A model generated the notes under the pieces. That model worked only from the letters and a program-made list of their open reading frames with translations. It was not told the origin of the DNA and made no database searches. A program made the translations under genes and the position numbers. From Hetaerina americana (taxonomy: Eukaryota; Arthropoda; Insecta; Odonata; Calopterygidae), in the NCBI GenBank assembly GCA_022747635.1, contig JAKTNV010000063.1, forward strand, positions 2,356,001 through 2,420,000: DNA of 64,000 nucleotides, in the 5' to 3' direction. Shown piece by piece: positions 19,877 through 29,311 of the stretch. Each line of letters starts with the position of its first letter. Within the stretch, counting starts at the first letter, position 1.

Positions 19877-20986
19877 AAAATTCCTCCTCCTCCACCACCC
19901 TGTGACCTCCCCGAACCTCCTCGCATCATCCCTAACCCCGTGCCAAAAAGCCCTTCGTCCTCCCCACGGTATGTCACTCGCGAGAATGACACAACTGTCA
20001 CCTTCTCCTCCCTCCCCAAGAACGTTAGCCAGAAGTCCTTCTTTACGGCTCTTCGTTCTACGCACCTATCCCTGTCCACCTCTCACATCCTCGTCTACCC
20101 TGGGGACAGGATGGCAAGGGTGCGCCTTCCAAAGCAGAGTCTGCCTCTCTTGCAGGGCGAAGGGAAAAAGCGCCTGGACGCCCTGTTAGGAGCGACCTGC
20201 ACCATCTCCATTATGGGCGGCCCAAGTCAACCCCGTTCCCCTGCTCCTTCCTCCTTACCCCCCAAAAAACCCTCCTTTTCATTTGTAGTGAAAGGAGTGG
20301 ATCTACAGATGCAGCCTGAGGACATCAAGGAGGCCCTGGTCGACATCGGCGTTCCGGTCGTCAATTTGTGGCGCATAACGTCAAGGGCAACCAATACCGA
20401 GACGACCCTAATTAGATGCGTCACCACAGGTGCGGAGGCGGCATCTGCGGTCATCTCAGGAGGACTCCCCTGCTACGGCCGCGTGTATCGCTGCGAGCCG
20501 TCGCATCCCCCCCTTCCACAACCCCAAAGGTGCTTCAGGTGCCAACAATTTGGCCATCCAACTGAAGATTGCAGGTTGGCCACCAAGTGTGCAAGGTGCG
20601 GAGCGGCCCATCGTGCCAACGACTGCACGGCTTCTGCCATGCGCTGTCCCAACTGCAGCGGAGAACACCACGCCGGGGATTGGAGATGCCCCAAACGCCC
20701 CTCAGCCCCAAAATCTCTTGCCACCACGGCCCCTATTCTCCCCGATCCCTCTCTTTCAGAAGCAGCGAAAGATGACGTCCCGGAAGCCAAGGAGGCCGTA
20801 ACGAAGGGAGACCTTCTCCGTTTTCTCTCCCTAGTGTACGCTAACGCCGCCCCGGAGCACCGCCAAACCATGGAGACCATCCTCAACACGGCGGCGCGGT
20901 CGGTCTTCGGGTTTAACGTCCGTAACCTTTATTCCAGGAATACACTATTTCCTGCCATTTCCTCGTATGCTTCCCGTTGCAGATGA
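19877..20986 (+). CDS. LINE 1 ORF1 (gag-like, three zinc knuckles), N-terminus missing
   Basis: The open frame enters from the Penelope UTR with no native start, so the ORF is 5' truncated; the first in-frame ATG is near 20110. The N-terminal part is proline-rich (PPPPPPCDLPEPPRIIPNPV). A central region, PSFSFVVKGVDLQMQPEDIK (about 20270-20330), resembles the RRM-like region of Jockey ORF1 proteins. Three CCHC-type knuckles follow: CFRCQQFGHPTEDC (20531-20572), CARCGAAHRANDC (20587-20625) and CPNCSGEHHAGDWRC (20647-20691). Such proteins bind element RNA in the RNP. The stop TGA at 20984-20986 overlaps the ORF2 start as ATGA. Confidence 0.85.
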   Translation, partial: KIPPPPPPCDLPEPPRIIPNPVPKSPSSSPRYVTRENDTTVTFSSLPKNVSQKSFFTALRSTHLSLSTSHILVYPGDRMARVRLPKQSLPLLQGEGKKRLDALLGATCTISIMGGPSQPRSPAPSSLPPKKPSFSFVVKGVDLQMQPEDIKEALVDIGVPVVNLWRITSRATNTETTLIRCVTTGAEAASAVISGGLPCYGRVYRCEPSHPPLPQPQRCFRCQQFGHPTEDCRLATKCARCGAAHRANDCTASAMRCPNCSGEHHAGDWRCPKRPSAPKSLATTAPILPDPSLSEAAKDDVPEAKEAVTKGDLLRFLSLVYANAAPEHRQTMETILNTAARSVFGFNVRNLYSRNTLFPAISSYASRCR

Positions 20987-23880
20987 ACGCGTCCAATATA
21001 GGTTTTGTCAACATCTGCGCGGTCACCCGGAAGAGACATCAGCTCCTCCATTACATTGATAACGCCTCCATTTGTATTTTAGGTCTGGTGGAGACATTCC
21101 TGCCACCTAACGCCCGTATTAATATACCCAATTTCCAGGAATTCTCCAAGCCAAGAGTGGCACCACGGTCAGGGGGTGTGTCTCTCCTTGTCCGCAAGGA
21201 CATAGGTGCAAAAGCGCTGCCCATTCCCTCAGGCATTTTGTCAGAGGGAAATGAAGCTGTCTTGGTGGAGTGTCGAATAAGTCGGAAGACTATATTCGTA
21301 TGTTCACTCTACTCCAGAACAGATGACCCCCTACCTACGGCTCTCTTGTCTCACATCATCTCTCTTGGCAGATCCTGCATCATCCTTGGTGACTTTAATG
21401 CAAGGAGCCAGTCTTTCCGTGACGCGGTGACCACGGTAAAGGGCCGCCGGTTGGACAATTACCTGCTCACCCATCCTCTCATTCGCCTTGACATCCCTTT
21501 CCCAACCTATGTTGGTCGCGGCCCCTCCTTCCCTGATCAAGCCCTGGTCTCCTCAAACCTCTTCCACCTAACCGGCGACGTTACCATTGGGGACTGCGTC
21601 ACGTCCGACCACCTCCCTTTCTCCTTTCCTCTGCAGGGCACCAGACGCCTAGAACGGAGAGGCTTTACAGTCACGGACAATAAAAACGCTGACTGGAAAG
21701 CCTTCAACAAGTCGATCGCTGATGCAACTGGGGACCTTGCGGCGCCGCGTTCCCGGGACGACGCCGACGACGCCTTGACAAGGCTGACCGACGCGTTCAG
21801 GGACGCTGCGGCGCAACTACCCAGAAGGCGGATCGATCCTTCGCGCCCTCCCCTTCCCGTTGACGTAGTACAACTAATAAAAAACAAACGCTCCCTTTAC
21901 AGGCAATGGCTACGCACAAGGGACCCGGATCTGAAAACAGAATGGAACCGCTCCAACGCCATCATCCGGCGACGGGTGATAGCATACAAGGAGAAATCCT
22001 GGGCGATCGCCTGTTCCAAACTCGATAGTGCGGACGGCGCTAAGTTCTGGAAGCAGCTCCGGGCTCTCTCTGGGCAGCGCTACGTAACTCAGACATCTCT
22101 TATCAACTCAGCAGGCGACCCTATCGCCGAACCAAGAGAGAAGGCGGAAGAATTTCGGCGAGTCCTCAGCGATGTGTTCCGTCCACAGGAGGACCCGGCC
22201 TTCGACGAAGGACACAAAGCGGCATGCAGACGGCACTTGGACTCGCTGACTTACTCTCTTCTTCCCCTGCAGGAACCAGACCCCAATAATAACGACCCTA
22301 TTTTCCTTCCGATTGATACAGATGAAATGGCAGAATGCAGGCCCCGACGTAACACAGCCCCAGGCAACGACGGGATCACCACTCGCCACACACAGCGAGC
22401 CCCAAGCTGTAATAAACCCCTTCTTCTCATTTTCAATTCTCTTCTTTCCCTAGGCTATTATCCTACGGCGTGGAAATCCATGACCATCATCATGCTTCCA
22501 AAACCAGGGAAGGACCGGAAGAAAGCAGAGAACTACCGGCCGATATGTCTCACCAGCGTCATCGGGAAATGGTTTGAGAGAATCATTACCCGCCGGCTCA
22601 CCAACCTTTTCTCCTCTAATGGCGTCCTGCCGCCACACCAATATGGTTTTCGTCCCCACAGGTGCACCACTGACCCACTCAGTCATCTCACCACGATGAC
22701 GGCCGAGGCGATCAACTGCCGACAATATGTGGCGGCACTATTTCTGGATATCGAGAGAGCTTTCGATAGGGTGTGGCATGATGGTCTTATCGGCAAGCTC
22801 TCTCTTACCCCGGGAGTATCCCCCCCCCTCCTCCGATTAATTTCCTCCTTCCTTTCTAACAGACAGGCAACAGTTAGGGTAAATGGACACCACTCCTCTA
22901 CCTTTCCCCTGCTCGCAGGCGTCCCTCAGGGTACCGTCCTTTCCCCTCTCCTCTTCACCCTGTTCTGCTGGGACATGCCCACGGACAAGTATCCAGGCAA
23001 GCGAGTCACACTCGCCCAATATGCTGACGATACAGCGCTGTGGATAAGGGCGCAGAGGGTGGAAACAGCCGTCAAACATCTACAGCGCGCTACGACCACC
23101 CTCGAGGGATGGTTCCGGAGATGGCGTTTGCGGCCAAACCCCCATAAATCCACCTTCATGGTGTTCACCGGCACGAACGATAATCGTGGGGTCGGTCTTT
23201 CACCTCCCTCCCTTCAACTTTGGAACAAGTTGATCATCCCATCCCCTTCCGTTACCTACCTTGGTGTCCATGTTGATAAACATCTTTCTTTCAGGGCACA
23301 TGTGGCAAACGTTACAGCAAAGTGCAGCCGTCGCGCGAACCTATTGCGTGCCGTCCGGGCTAACGGCCATGGGGTGTCCGAGGGATGCGGGGTCCTCCTA
23401 TACAAAGCCTTTGTCAGGCCTGTTATGGAGTACGCCGCGCTCGCGGTTCTACCCCTGCGTAACAACCTAGAGCGCTTTGCCTCTTTTGAACGCCGGGTCT
23501 TGAGGCGGCTGCTTCTCTTGCCTAACGATGCCCCGAGAGAATACATATATGACCGTGCTGACATTGAGCCGATCCTTCACAGGTTATGCCGCGCCCGCTG
23601 CAGGACAGCGGCTCGATGGGCTGAATACAACGAAGACCTTCTGACCACCATCCTGGACAACATGGGAAGCCTGCTACGCCGTCGCCCCGTGGTGAAACTA
23701 CAGTCGCCCGCACGGATCATCACCACCCTTTTCCCAACCTACTACCCGGATATGGAGCTGCCGCCGCACGCGGTTCGCACCACTCTGGATCTTCCACCTT
23801 GCCTGCAGCCGGACCCAGACCTACCACTCTTCCGCCCACCCCGCAGGAGAGCCCGTCGACCGACCTTAGCCAACCAGTGA
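20983..23880 (+). CDS. LINE 1 ORF2: APE endonuclease and reverse transcriptase, 965 aa, uninterrupted
   Basis: ORF2 starts at ATG 20983, overlapping the ORF1 stop by the ATGA arrangement used for reinitiation in LINEs; no upstream in-frame ATG fits. The APE-type endonuclease covers roughly residues 5-215, with ILGLVETFLPPN (about 31-42), ILGDFNARSQSF (about 133-144) and CVTSDHLPFSF (about 205-215). The RT covers roughly 400-760: KPGKDRKKAENYRPICLTSV, ALFLDIERAFDRVWHDG (about 585), AGVPQGTVLSPLLFTLF (about 645) and LAQYADDTALW (about 679) with both catalytic aspartates. A post-RT thumb (RPVMEYAALAVLPLR) and a Pro/Arg-rich C-terminus follow. The segment PRRNTAPGNDGITTRHTQRA looks eroded against the family. 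The endonuclease N-terminal NxNG-type motif reads VNICAV, so endonuclease activity is uncertain. Confidence 0.9.
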   Translation: MNASNIGFVNICAVTRKRHQLLHYIDNASICILGLVETFLPPNARINIPNFQEFSKPRVAPRSGGVSLLVRKDIGAKALPIPSGILSEGNEAVLVECRISRKTIFVCSLYSRTDDPLPTALLSHIISLGRSCIILGDFNARSQSFRDAVTTVKGRRLDNYLLTHPLIRLDIPFPTYVGRGPSFPDQALVSSNLFHLTGDVTIGDCVTSDHLPFSFPLQGTRRLERRGFTVTDNKNADWKAFNKSIADATGDLAAPRSRDDADDALTRLTDAFRDAAAQLPRRRIDPSRPPLPVDVVQLIKNKRSLYRQWLRTRDPDLKTEWNRSNAIIRRRVIAYKEKSWAIACSKLDSADGAKFWKQLRALSGQRYVTQTSLINSAGDPIAEPREKAEEFRRVLSDVFRPQEDPAFDEGHKAACRRHLDSLTYSLLPLQEPDPNNNDPIFLPIDTDEMAECRPRRNTAPGNDGITTRHTQRAPSCNKPLLLIFNSLLSLGYYPTAWKSMTIIMLPKPGKDRKKAENYRPICLTSVIGKWFERIITRRLTNLFSSNGVLPPHQYGFRPHRCTTDPLSHLTTMTAEAINCRQYVAALFLDIERAFDRVWHDGLIGKLSLTPGVSPPLLRLISSFLSNRQATVRVNGHHSSTFPLLAGVPQGTVLSPLLFTLFCWDMPTDKYPGKRVTLAQYADDTALWIRAQRVETAVKHLQRATTTLEGWFRRWRLRPNPHKSTFMVFTGTNDNRGVGLSPPSLQLWNKLIIPSPSVTYLGVHVDKHLSFRAHVANVTAKCSRRANLLRAVRANGHGVSEGCGVLLYKAFVRPVMEYAALAVLPLRNNLERFASFERRVLRRLLLLPNDAPREYIYDRADIEPILHRLCRARCRTAARWAEYNEDLLTTILDNMGSLLRRRPVVKLQSPARIITTLFPTYYPDMELPPHAVRTTLDLPPCLQPDPDLPLFRPPRRRARRPTLANQ

Positions 23881-24276
23881 ATTAACCCCAGTGAAGTGAC
23901 TAAAGTGAAGTGACACTCTAAAAACTCAATATATATACTGTTATCTGTTCTCTGTTACTCTTGTTATGTTAGCCTTATGGTTACTGTTTTTTCTTGTTCC
24001 TTCTTCTTCGGTGGCCTGGCGGAGGTTTTGCGGGTTTCCCTCCGCCCGTGGGTGAATACCGGGCCAATACCGCTCCCGCCGAAAAGATATCAAAGGTTTT
24101 CCGCAACCGCTACCACCTTTGTAGCCTTTTCTTATTTATTTCTTTCCGCCCCGAAGAGGAGTTTCATCCTATAACGGGGTTTCCGTATTGTTTTTATTAT
24201 GTTTCAATGTTATATTTTATTCACTCTTGTATACTGTTCTTTACGGAAATAAAAACCTTTAAATCGTAATCGTAAA
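23881..24276 (+). other. LINE 1 3' UTR with polyadenylation signal
   Basis: T-rich untranslated region. AATAAA at 24248-24253 lies just before the ACCTTTAAA end and a TCGTAA-repeat tail. Confidence 0.7.
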
Positions 24277-24763
24277 TATTTCATGTTAGTAATACATTCA
24301 ATATTTTGGCTGACTGACTGACATGGTCATTGGTGACTGGTGCACGGAAGCGAACCGAACTAAACTGGTGCATGGGAAGGGAGCTATCGCTGGGTTACGA
24401 TACGAGGAGTCTCAAAATACGTGTTGGAAGCGCTCGGGGGGGAAGGCTAACTCAGTCCCTTCTTATCACTCTCGAGTGGTGTTCCGATACGCCCCCAAGG
24501 TTGTCTCGTGCTTGAAAACCTGGGAAGAGGGAACCCCTCATTGCACTCTCAGGGGATCGGCACGGGTCCACTTATTAGGGCATAGAGTGTAGGATAGGGA
24601 GGAACCGGCTTAGGCCGGCTGTGCCCGTACCGCTTGTCGGACGGATCGGCCGGATTTGCTACGTTCCTCAATTGAGCCATCGCGGGATATTCCCTCCCCT
24701 TAAATAGGCGACGGAGACTCCTCCAAATCCAAATTCAGTTACGTAGATTCTAAAATCGATAAA

Positions 24764-26125
24764 ATGTTGCGATCGCCATCTAAACCAACAAGGCTTGAAG
24801 AAGTAGAGGCTAGAAGCAAAATACCCCTCCCGCCCCAAATCCAAACAATTCTATTTCAAAGGGATAGTGATAAGGGAAAAAATCAAAGTGACGCTAGCGT
24901 TAGAAGTACAAACCCTGATGGGTACTGCCGTGATATGGAGGAACAAAAGATTACTGACGACACTGTTGATGAACATTTGTTCGAAACAGTAGAACAAACT
25001 AAAAAGAAAAGACGAAGGGAAGAAAACCCCAAACAAGGGTCTTTTAATATAGGGACTAGAAATAAATACGCGCCATTGATAAATCTAGCAGAGGAGGAAA
25101 AAGCGGAGAAAAGTAAATTTAATACTAATGAAAACCAGACAAATCCAAGAAGTAAATGGCCACCTGCGATCATTGTGTACAAAATCCTAAACATAACAGA
25201 ATTTATCAAAAAGCTTAGAGAACTGGCAAAGGACAAAACCTTCATAATCAAAAAGACAATTGACGGAAATAGAATACAGCTTAAAACCAAGGATGACTAC
25301 GAAAAAGTTTTAAACTTTCTCGAAACAAAGCGAGCACAATTCACGACATGGGCCGCAAAAGGGGAAGGCGTCGTAAGATACGTAATTCATGGCCTTGACC
25401 GCGGTATAGATGTCGAGTACATAAAAGAAGAATTGAATGGGGCAAAAATCCCGTGCCTGAGCGTAAAGCCGATTAGCGAGAGAAACGCAGACACCTACGT
25501 AGCGACTGTAAATAGAGGAGATAACTTTGATATTAAAAAACTCGAAGAAATAAAATACCTGTGCGCACATTCAGTGACCATATCAGCATTTAAATATAGC
25601 AAGCCCCAGAGATGCTACAAATGCAATCGCTACGGACACGGCTCAAGGTACTGTCAGGCCACCCCTCGATGCTATATATGCGCTGGAGATCATGAGGGCA
25701 TGAATTGCCCCCGATCAAGTCCTGTGTCGTGCTGCAACTGTGGCGGAGACCATGAAGCTTACTCCCGCACATGCCCTGATTATATTAGAGCGGCAAAAAA
25801 GTACGAACAAAAGAAAACGCCCGCAGAGACGGAGAAAAGGGGAGCAAATAGAACCTTCAAACCTGCACTGGCCATCAACCCATGGCAAAGAAAGGCACAA
25901 GAACGAGGGAAATCTACGGAAGAAGGAAAGGACTTGACAGGTACTATTAGGACCGAGAGCCAGGAAACCGAAAAAACATACGGACATATCCCCGAAATAT
26001 CCGACCTTATAAAAACCATATCCGAATTCGGGAAAATGATGCAACTACAAATGCAAATGTTACAGGAAATGATGACCAAAATAAGCGGCATAATACTTAC
26101 AAGCGCCAACTATCATGGAAAATAG
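24764..26125 (+). CDS. LINE 2 ORF1 (gag-like, zinc knuckles), 453 aa
   Basis: Complete open frame starting MLRSPSKPTRLEEVEARSK at 24764. The N-terminal half is Lys/Glu-rich and likely disordered. A middle region (AIIVYKILNITEFIKKLREL, about 137-156) and VVRYVIHGLDRGIDVEYIKE (about 204-223) match the RRM-like domain of Jockey ORF1 proteins. Three CCHC-like knuckles follow: CYKCNRYGHGSRYC, CYICAGDHEGMNC and CCNCGGDHEAYSRTC (25615-25775). The C-terminus is a Met/Gln/Glu-rich helix. It ends TAG at 26123-26125 and overlaps ORF2 by 11 nt. It is predicted to coat element RNA. No lesion seen. Confidence 0.85.
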   Translation: MLRSPSKPTRLEEVEARSKIPLPPQIQTILFQRDSDKGKNQSDASVRSTNPDGYCRDMEEQKITDDTVDEHLFETVEQTKKKRRREENPKQGSFNIGTRNKYAPLINLAEEEKAEKSKFNTNENQTNPRSKWPPAIIVYKILNITEFIKKLRELAKDKTFIIKKTIDGNRIQLKTKDDYEKVLNFLETKRAQFTTWAAKGEGVVRYVIHGLDRGIDVEYIKEELNGAKIPCLSVKPISERNADTYVATVNRGDNFDIKKLEEIKYLCAHSVTISAFKYSKPQRCYKCNRYGHGSRYCQATPRCYICAGDHEGMNCPRSSPVSCCNCGGDHEAYSRTCPDYIRAAKKYEQKKTPAETEKRGANRTFKPALAINPWQRKAQERGKSTEEGKDLTGTIRTESQETEKTYGHIPEISDLIKTISEFGKMMQLQMQMLQEMMTKISGIILTSANYHGK

Positions 26126-28815
26126 ACATAAAGATAAACAAAAATTGGTCATTTGCCTGTGGAATGTTAACGGAGGGCTAGAGCATAAAACGCCCGAGCT
26201 TCTTCATTTCCTCAGAAGGAATAAGGTGGACATATGCCTTCTATCAGAGACGCATCTAAAAACTGACGTTAGCTGGGAACTCCCCGGTTATAAAATAAGA
26301 CGGAATGACCGAGCCCTTACACAGAGACAAAAAGCTGCAGGAGGCGTAGCAATCACAGTACGAGAAGAGCTGACTACCACAGATTTGCCGATTTTAACCT
26401 CTAACAATTTAGAAAGCATAGGGCTGGAAATTTTAATAGACAAAGGGAAGATAAAAATATAATCCTGCTACCTCCCACCAAGAAAAAGTATGGTAAAACC
26501 AGAATTTGACGCCCTCTTAGACTCTGACGAACCAACAATTATTGGTGGCGATTTTAACGCTAAACATTATGACTGGGACTGCCCGACAAAGAACGAAAAC
26601 GGGAAACTTATCAGAAAATGGACAAATGATCTCAAAGCAAAAATAATTGCCCCAAACGAACCGACGAGGGTACATGGCCAAAATGTCATCGATTTCGCAA
26701 TATTAAAAAATGTAAGGAGCCCAGCGAAAGCCATTACCTATAAAAACCTAACAAGCGACCACTACCCGGTATTGTTAAGCATTGGGACTAAACCGATAAT
26801 AAACCTGGAAAGGACTAAACGACCCTCTCTCGGGTTAGCAAACTGGCCACTCTTCAGGGAATCTGTCGTAGACGGCTTAGAAAAGAGCCGCAGCCCAGAC
26901 ACGACTGAGACGATAGACGAGATGGTAGCAGAAATAACAAATGCCATTGTGGAAGGCATGAAAAAAGGGATACCGATGGCAAAGAAACGACCGTATGATT
27001 ACCTCAAGCTAAGCGATGAGGTAAAAACCCTAATTAAAGAAAGAAATGCTCTTAGAAGATCATACTATCGCCTAGGCACCCGAGAACTTAAAAATAGGGT
27101 TAAAGATCTTAACAAAAAAATAAGGACTTCAATTGAGGAAGCTAGGACTGCTAAATTCAATCAGCAACTAGCAGAACTAAATAAAAACAATCACTCCGTA
27201 TGGAAGTTAGCAAAGAAACTACGGAAATCCCCTACCAGTGACCCTAGTATAAAAACAAAAACAGAGACCCTGACGACGTCCCTAGAAAAGGCCAAACACA
27301 TGGCAAAATTTTATGAAAACATTTTTACGACCAACGACACGGGGGCCGAAAAAGCCGAAATAAAACCATTGAACAAAAACGACGCCGGGTCACCGGAGGG
27401 GCAACTAATTATCACACTGGATGATGTTGTTGAAGAAATAGCCAAGCTCCCAAACGGGAAATCCCCGGGAGAGGACAACATCTCTAACGAAATAATAAAA
27501 AGACTTCCGGAAGCGGCCGGTCAGTATCTGGTAAGGATCTTTAACGCGTCAATCGCACTCGGATACTACCCGAAAGATTGGAAGAAGGCCTTGATCAAAT
27601 GTATCCCTAAAAAGGGGGGGAAAACGCTAAAAGAGGAAAACTTGAGACCAATATCCCTCCTCTCGAGCCTGGGTAAGCTCCTTGAAAGGGTTGTAGCACC
27701 GCACATCAAGAGATACGCGGAGCTAAAGGAAGTCATACCACAGGAACAGTTCGGATTCCGCCAGGGATATTCAACCGAACAACAGATTCACAGAGTCACA
27801 GACTTCATAAGTGACGCTTACAACAAAAAAGAAAAAGCCATCGGTATTTTCCTTGACCTATCTAAGGCCTTCGACAAGGTCTGGCATGGGGGCCTGCCTA
27901 ATTCAAAAGATGGAGTTTTGGAAATTCCCCAAATGGATGATAAATTGGACAAAGTCTTACCTAGACGGAAGAACTTTTAAAGTCAAATGGGGCGAAGAAA
28001 AAAGCGATAACAAAACTGCCAAAGCTGGTGTCCCACAAGGATCCATATTAGGCCCTCTGCTATTCAACATTTATACAGCCGACTTCCCAAAGCACAAAAA
28101 TGACTGGCGAAGTATAACTGCCCTCTACGCTGACGATGCCGCAATCCTGGTAAAAGGGAAAAACATGACCTCAATAAAAGAAAGAGCACAAGATGCATTG
28201 GACGAGATAACATCGTGGTATAAGAAATGGAAATTGCAGATAAATACCCAAAAAACCAAAGCAATACTTTTCGTCCACCCAGGATCACGTGAAGCATCTT
28301 GTGAATGTATCAGGATTGGACAACAACCGATTGAATGGAGTCAAAGCATCAAATATTTAGGAGTGGACTTAGATGACAGACTGACCTTTAAAATACATAT
28401 CAAACAGATACGAGATAAAGCGGCCGCAATAAGGTCGCAATTGGCACCGATTATCCGACAAAACGCCACCCCTAAGGAAATAAAAATTCTAATATACTCG
28501 GCAATAATAAGACCAATATTGACCTACGCAGCCCCTGCGTGGATGGGACTACTCAGTAGATCCCTAATGGACAAATTATATAGCACAGAACGGAAGACCC
28601 TGAGGCTGGCTTTTGGGCTCCCCCCCTGGGAGGAAAATGAGAATGTATACCGAAAAACAGGCATAGAAAAACTCTCAGATCTCCTACTAACAAGGTGTAA
28701 AACATACTATGATAAGTTAAAAGAAAACCCAAATAGGGCCATGACATACACAAAAATAAATAAAATAGGCCCCTATGATAAACATAAGAGACCTAATAAT
28801 GTCACACTCCAATAA
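26115..28815 (+). pseudogene. LINE 2 ORF2: APE endonuclease and RT with one stop and one frameshift
   Basis: Starts at ATG 26115 inside ORF1. The APE domain gives ICLWNVNGGLEHK, LLSETHLKTD, IGGDFNAKHYDWDC (26540-26580) and NLTSDHYPVLL (26748-26780). A TAA at 26460-26462 interrupts it (KIKI-stop-SCYLPP). The RT gives KLPNGKSPGEDNISNEIIK, IPKKGGKTLKEENLRPISLL, GIFLDLSKAFDKVWH (27843-27887) and, after a frameshift near 27896, FPKWMINWTKSYLDGRTFK, GVPQGSILGPLLFNIY and LYADDAAILV (28121-28150). The thumb RPILTYAAPAWMGLL and C-terminus follow to 28815. With only two lesions this is a fairly young copy. Catalytic residues are present but the chain is split. Confidence 0.9.
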
Positions 28816-29036
28816 TAATACGGAAAATAATTAAATAAATATAAAAAAGGTCAAAAACAACGATGCTGGTGGTGCTCCAGAAAGAAAAAGGAATTATATA
28901 CTGAGACACAGAGCATAAGCCCAACTAGGCGACCTCTGATAAACAAAGCCGCCTAAAAACGGCAAGGCAATTCGTCGTCGTATTTCATGTTGTAAATATA
29001 TTGTAAAATAACTTTTGGCAAATAAAAACCTTTAAA
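28816..29036 (+). other. LINE 2 3' UTR with polyadenylation signal
   Basis: AT-rich. AATAAA at 29021-29026 precedes the terminal ACCTTTAAA. An A-run then joins the Penelope sequence ACATGCTCTGAACTTGACC. Confidence 0.7.
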
Positions 29037-29040
29037 AAAA

Positions 29041-29145
29041 ACATGCTCTGAACTTGACCCTGAAGACGATGGCAGAGCCAGCCATCAAAACGTCGGTGTA
29101 CTGCACCTGACCCGGTGGGAAACTCGAGAGAACTTCTTGAAAGCT
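29041..29145 (+). repeat. Penelope family B terminal repeat with decayed hammerhead-like core
   Basis: Direct-orientation counterpart of 18672-18790. CTGAAGA is at 29060-29066, and the stem GATGGC/GCCATC at 29068-29086. Where the other copy has GAAAC this one has AAAAC, so the invariant G of the hammerhead core is lost. Confidence 0.7.
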
Positions 29146-29311
29146 ATTTAAAATATTTTTGCAGAAGCCTTTTTTCTTACACAGAAGGAACGTTCCAATT
29201 ATATTAAAGAATTAGAGAATAATATTATTCAATTTTTTTATATGAATAGTCCCCCTCACGAATGGCGGAATATTCGAAAAATATTTTCCGAGCAACCCAA
29301 TGGCTCATAGC

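Larger units (their letters stand above)
19876..24276 (+). mobile_element. Jockey-like LINE 1, 5'-truncated, with intact ORF2
   Basis: Non-LTR retrotransposon inserted in the Penelope 3' UTR. It lacks a 5' UTR and the N-terminus of ORF1, keeps the rest of ORF1 and all of ORF2, and ends with a ~390-bp 3' UTR closing in AAATAAAAACCTTTAAA (24247-24263) and a short TCGTAATCGTAA tail. It is higher in GC than LINE 2 next to it. It is directly followed by LINE 2. Confidence 0.85.
24295..29036 (+). mobile_element. Jockey-like LINE 2, near full length, ORF2 broken
   Basis: Begins with about 450 bp of possible 5' UTR, carries ORF1 and ORF2 in overlapping frames, and ends with a ~220-bp 3' UTR closing in AAATAAAAACCTTTAAA (29020-29036), identical to the end of LINE 1. 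The two LINEs are different families: protein identity is low and LINE 2 is A-rich in codon use. It is inserted in tandem with LINE 1, both inside the Penelope 3' UTR. The left boundary is uncertain. Confidence 0.85.
18672..29145 (+). mobile_element. Penelope-like element, family B, split by two tandem LINEs
   Basis: The element starts with an inverted terminal repeat segment (18672-18790). It continues with a decayed RT C-terminus and a GIY-YIG domain (18817-19759), a 3' UTR with a TATA box (19858), and a terminal repeat in direct orientation at 29041-29145. The last two parts are separated by about 9.1 kb holding two Jockey-like LINEs. The sequence before 19876 and after 29037 reads as one continuous Penelope 3' end. 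Inverted flanking repeats are a known feature of Penelope-like elements. Confidence 0.8.

Noticed and set aside
20977..20982. TTG start for LINE 1 ORF2
   Set aside because: ATG at 20983 overlaps the ORF1 stop as ATGA, a normal LINE arrangement. A non-ATG start six bases earlier has no support.
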